Of a stretch of DNA of 64,000 nucleotides, positions 61,470-64,000 are shown piece by piece (the first letter of the stretch is position 1; every line of letters begins with the position of its first letter). The position numbers were made by a program, and so were the translations under genes. Origin of the DNA: Anodontia alba (Eukaryota > Mollusca > Bivalvia > Lucinida > Lucinidae); the NCBI GenBank assembly GCA_964016985.1, contig OZ024828.1, forward strand, positions 10,568,610-10,632,609. Direction: 5' to 3'. Below the pieces are notes generated by a model that saw only the letters and a program-made list of their open reading frames with translations, was not told where the DNA came from and made no database searches.

Positions 61470-64000
61470 TTAGCTCACTCAGAGCTTTGCTCCAGGTCAG
61501 CTTATGCAGTGGCCTGTTGTCCGTTGTCCATCGGTTCATCTGTCGTCCGTCGTTAACTTTTCACATATTCAACATCTCCTCCAGAACCATAAGTTGGATT
61601 GAGCTGAAACTTAGTAGAAGGCATTGTGGCAACATGGAGATTCAGAATTGCTAAAATCGTTCCGTTCCGATATCCAAGATGGCTGTCATGGCAGCTATCT
61701 TGAAATTCTTCAGACAACCTCTCCTCCCAAACCCAAAGTCCGATTGAGCTGAAACTTGATGGGAGGCATCACAGTGTCACAGAGATTCAAAATTATTAAA
61801 ATCGTTCTGTTCTGATGTCCAAGATGGCTGCCAGGGAGTGCGGCCATCTTGAAATTCTTCAAACTACATCTCCTCCTAAACCCTAAGTCCGATTGAGCTG
61901 AAACTTGATGGGAGGCATCACAGTGTCACAGAGATTCAAAATTATTAAAATCGTTCTGTTCTGATGTCCAAGATGGCTGCCAGGGAGTGCGGCATCTTGA
62001 AATTCTTCAAACGACATCTCCAAAACCCAAGTCCCATTGAGCTGAAACTTGATGGGAGGCATCACAGTGACACTATGATTCAAAATTGCTAAAATCATTC
62101 TGTTCCGATATCCAAGATGGCCGCCAGGGAGGCCATCTTGAAATTCTTCAAAAGACATCTCCTTCTAAACCCTAAGTCCGATTGAGCTGAAACTTGATGG
62201 GAGGCATCACAGTGACAGAGAGATTCAAAATTGCTAAAATCTTCTATTCCAATATCAAAGAAGGCCGCCACGGCAGCCATCTTGAAATTCTTCAGACAAC
62301 ACCTCCTCCCAAACTCTAAGTCCGATTGAGCTGAAACCTGATGGGAGGCATCACAATGACACAGAGATTCAAAATTGCTAAAATCGTTCTGTTCCGACAT
62401 CCAAGATGGCCACCCCTGGTGGCCATCTTGAAATTCTTCAAATGACCATCTCCTCCTGAACCCTAAGTCTGATTGAGCTGAAACTTGATGGGCGGCATCA
62501 CAGTGACACAGAGGTTCAAAATTGCTAAAATCATTCCATTCCGATATCCAAGATGGCTGCGGTGGCCATCTTGAAATTCTTTAAAGGACATCTCCTCTTA
62601 AACCAGTTCAGTTGAGCTGAAACTTGATGGGAGGCATCACAGTGACACAGAGATTCAAAATTGCTAAAATCTTACTATTCCAATATCGAAGATTGCCCCC
62701 ACGGTGACCATCTTGAAATTCTTCAAATGACATCCCCTCCCAAACCCTAAGTCTGATTGAGCTGAAACTTAATGGGAGGCATCACAGCCACACAGAGATT
62801 CAAAATTCTTCTGTTCCGATATCCATGGGTGACCATCTTGAAATTCTTCAAATGACATCTCCTCCTAACCCAAAGTCTGATTGAGCTGAAACTTGATGGG
62901 GGGCATCACAATGACACAGAGATTCAAAATTGCTAAAATTGTTCCATTCTGATGTCCAATATGGGCGGCCATCTTGAAATTCTTCAAACAACATCTCCTC
63001 CTAAACCCTAAGTCCCATTGAGCTGAAACTTGGGAAGCATCACAGTGACACAGATTTAAAATTGCTAGAATCATTCCATTCAGATATCCAAGGTAGCCCC
63101 CACGGTGGCCATCTTGAAATTCTTCAAGCGATATCTCCTCCTAAACCCTAAGTCTGATTGAGCTGAAACTTGATGGGAGGCATCACAGTGACACAGAGAT
63201 TCAAAATTGCTAAAATTGTTCCATTCCGATATCCAAGATGGCCGCAGTGGCCATCTTGAAATACTTTTAAAGAACATCTCCTCCTAAATCCTAAGTCCCA
63301 TTGAGCTGAAACTTGACGGGAGGTATCATAGTGACACAGAGATTCAAAATTGCTAGAATCGTTCCATTCAGATATGGATATGGTGGCCATCTCGAAATTC
63401 TTCAAACAACATCTCCTCCTAAACCCTAAATCCAATTGAGCTGAAACTTGGTGGGAGACATCACAGTGACACAGAGACATTCAAAATTGCTAAAATTGTT
63501 CCGATATCCAAGATGTCGGCCAGGGCGGCCATCTTGAAATTCTTCAAATGACATCTCCTCCTAAACCCTAAGTCTGATTGAGCTGAAACTTGATGGGAGG
63601 CATCACAGTGACACAGAGATTCAAAATTGCTAAAATTGTCCCAACCCGATATCCAAGATGGCCACGGCCATCTTGAAATTCTTTGAACGACATCTCTTAA
63701 ACTCGAAGATCGATTGAGCTGAAACTTGATGGGAGACATCACAGTGACACAGAGACATTCAAAATCGCTAAAACTGTTCCGATATCCAAGATGTCGGCCA
63801 GGGCGGCCATCTTGAAATTCTTCAAATGACATCTCCTCCTAAACCCTAAGTCTGATTGAGCTGATGGGAGGCATCACAGTGACACAGAGATTCAAATTTG
63901 CTAAAATCGTTCCAATCCGATGTCCAAGATGGCCGCCACGGCCATCTTGAAATTCTTTGAACGACATCTCCTCTTAAACTCGAAGATTGATTGAGCTGAA
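61470..64000 (+). mobile_element. Tandem-repeat element H10 (about 142-bp units), runs off the window
   Basis: It begins TTAGCTCACTCAGAGC with a GTCCGTTGTCC tract. About 17 units then follow to the window end, each with ATTGAGCTGAAACTTGATGG, GGCATCACAGTGACACAGAG and TTCAAAATTGCTAAAAT, and an inverted pair CCAAGATGGCCGCC / GGCGGCCATCTTGAAATTC. Minus-strand ORFs here (repeating CHCDASHQVSAQ) are repeat translation, not a gene. Confidence 0.88.

Noticed and set aside
61883..63832. Minus-strand ORFs with repeated peptides
   Set aside because: They come from the 142-bp tandem array and carry no independent coding signal or splice context.

Overview
The window is nuclear DNA of an invertebrate animal, most likely a bivalve mollusc. 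It is AT-rich. Its coding exons are short, bounded by GT-AG splice sites and separated by kilobase introns. The introns are full of tandem-repeat elements that contain AGGTCAAGGTCAC-like blocks, short SINEs, and many small palindromic elements. No prokaryotic gene organisation, rRNA or CRISPR array is visible.

Host gene. One gene runs along the + strand through the whole window and continues past both ends. Fourteen exons (6499-60321) splice in frame into one protein. It starts with the C-terminal part of a C-type-lectin-like region, continues with six immunoglobulin domains and a first fibronectin-III domain, and leaves the window at the start of a second FN3. This is the layout of invertebrate contactin (lectin-like domain, six Ig, four FN3, GPI anchor), an adhesion molecule of glia and septate junctions. 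Nearly all introns are phase 1 and all junctions are canonical.

Mobile DNA in the introns. (1) A nearly complete DIRS-type tyrosine-recombinase retrotransposon lies at 31126-37325. It has about 158-bp inverted terminal repeats, an internal complementary region that spells the joined ends of the circle, an intact RT/RNase H/methyltransferase ORF and an intact recombinase ORF; only the 5' part of its gag ORF is broken. (2) A decayed non-LTR reverse transcriptase follows at about 37500-39330. (3) Three mariner elements are present, at 2840-4119, 12790-14130 and 57888-59215. Two are dead, with frameshifts and a changed third catalytic residue; the third has an uninterrupted ORF with an intact DD34D triad. 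(4) About ten Pearl/Helentron-like elements carry internal 120-200 bp tandem repeats; several end in a small 3' hairpin followed by a CTTGT-like terminus. The largest (48113-52294) holds 23 units of about 166 bp, most with a CTCF-like core. (5) tRNA-derived and other SINEs are scattered throughout. (6) At least nine families of short palindromic MITE-like elements are present in some 50 copies.

Most unusual signal. The palindromic elements are near-perfect hairpins. In several families the arms differ from copy to copy, yet the two arms of one copy still match each other. Three families with different termini share one central hairpin. This pattern suggests either repeated regeneration of one arm from the other or selection on a folded nucleic acid. 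It also means the contactin pre-mRNA would carry dozens of long intronic hairpins.
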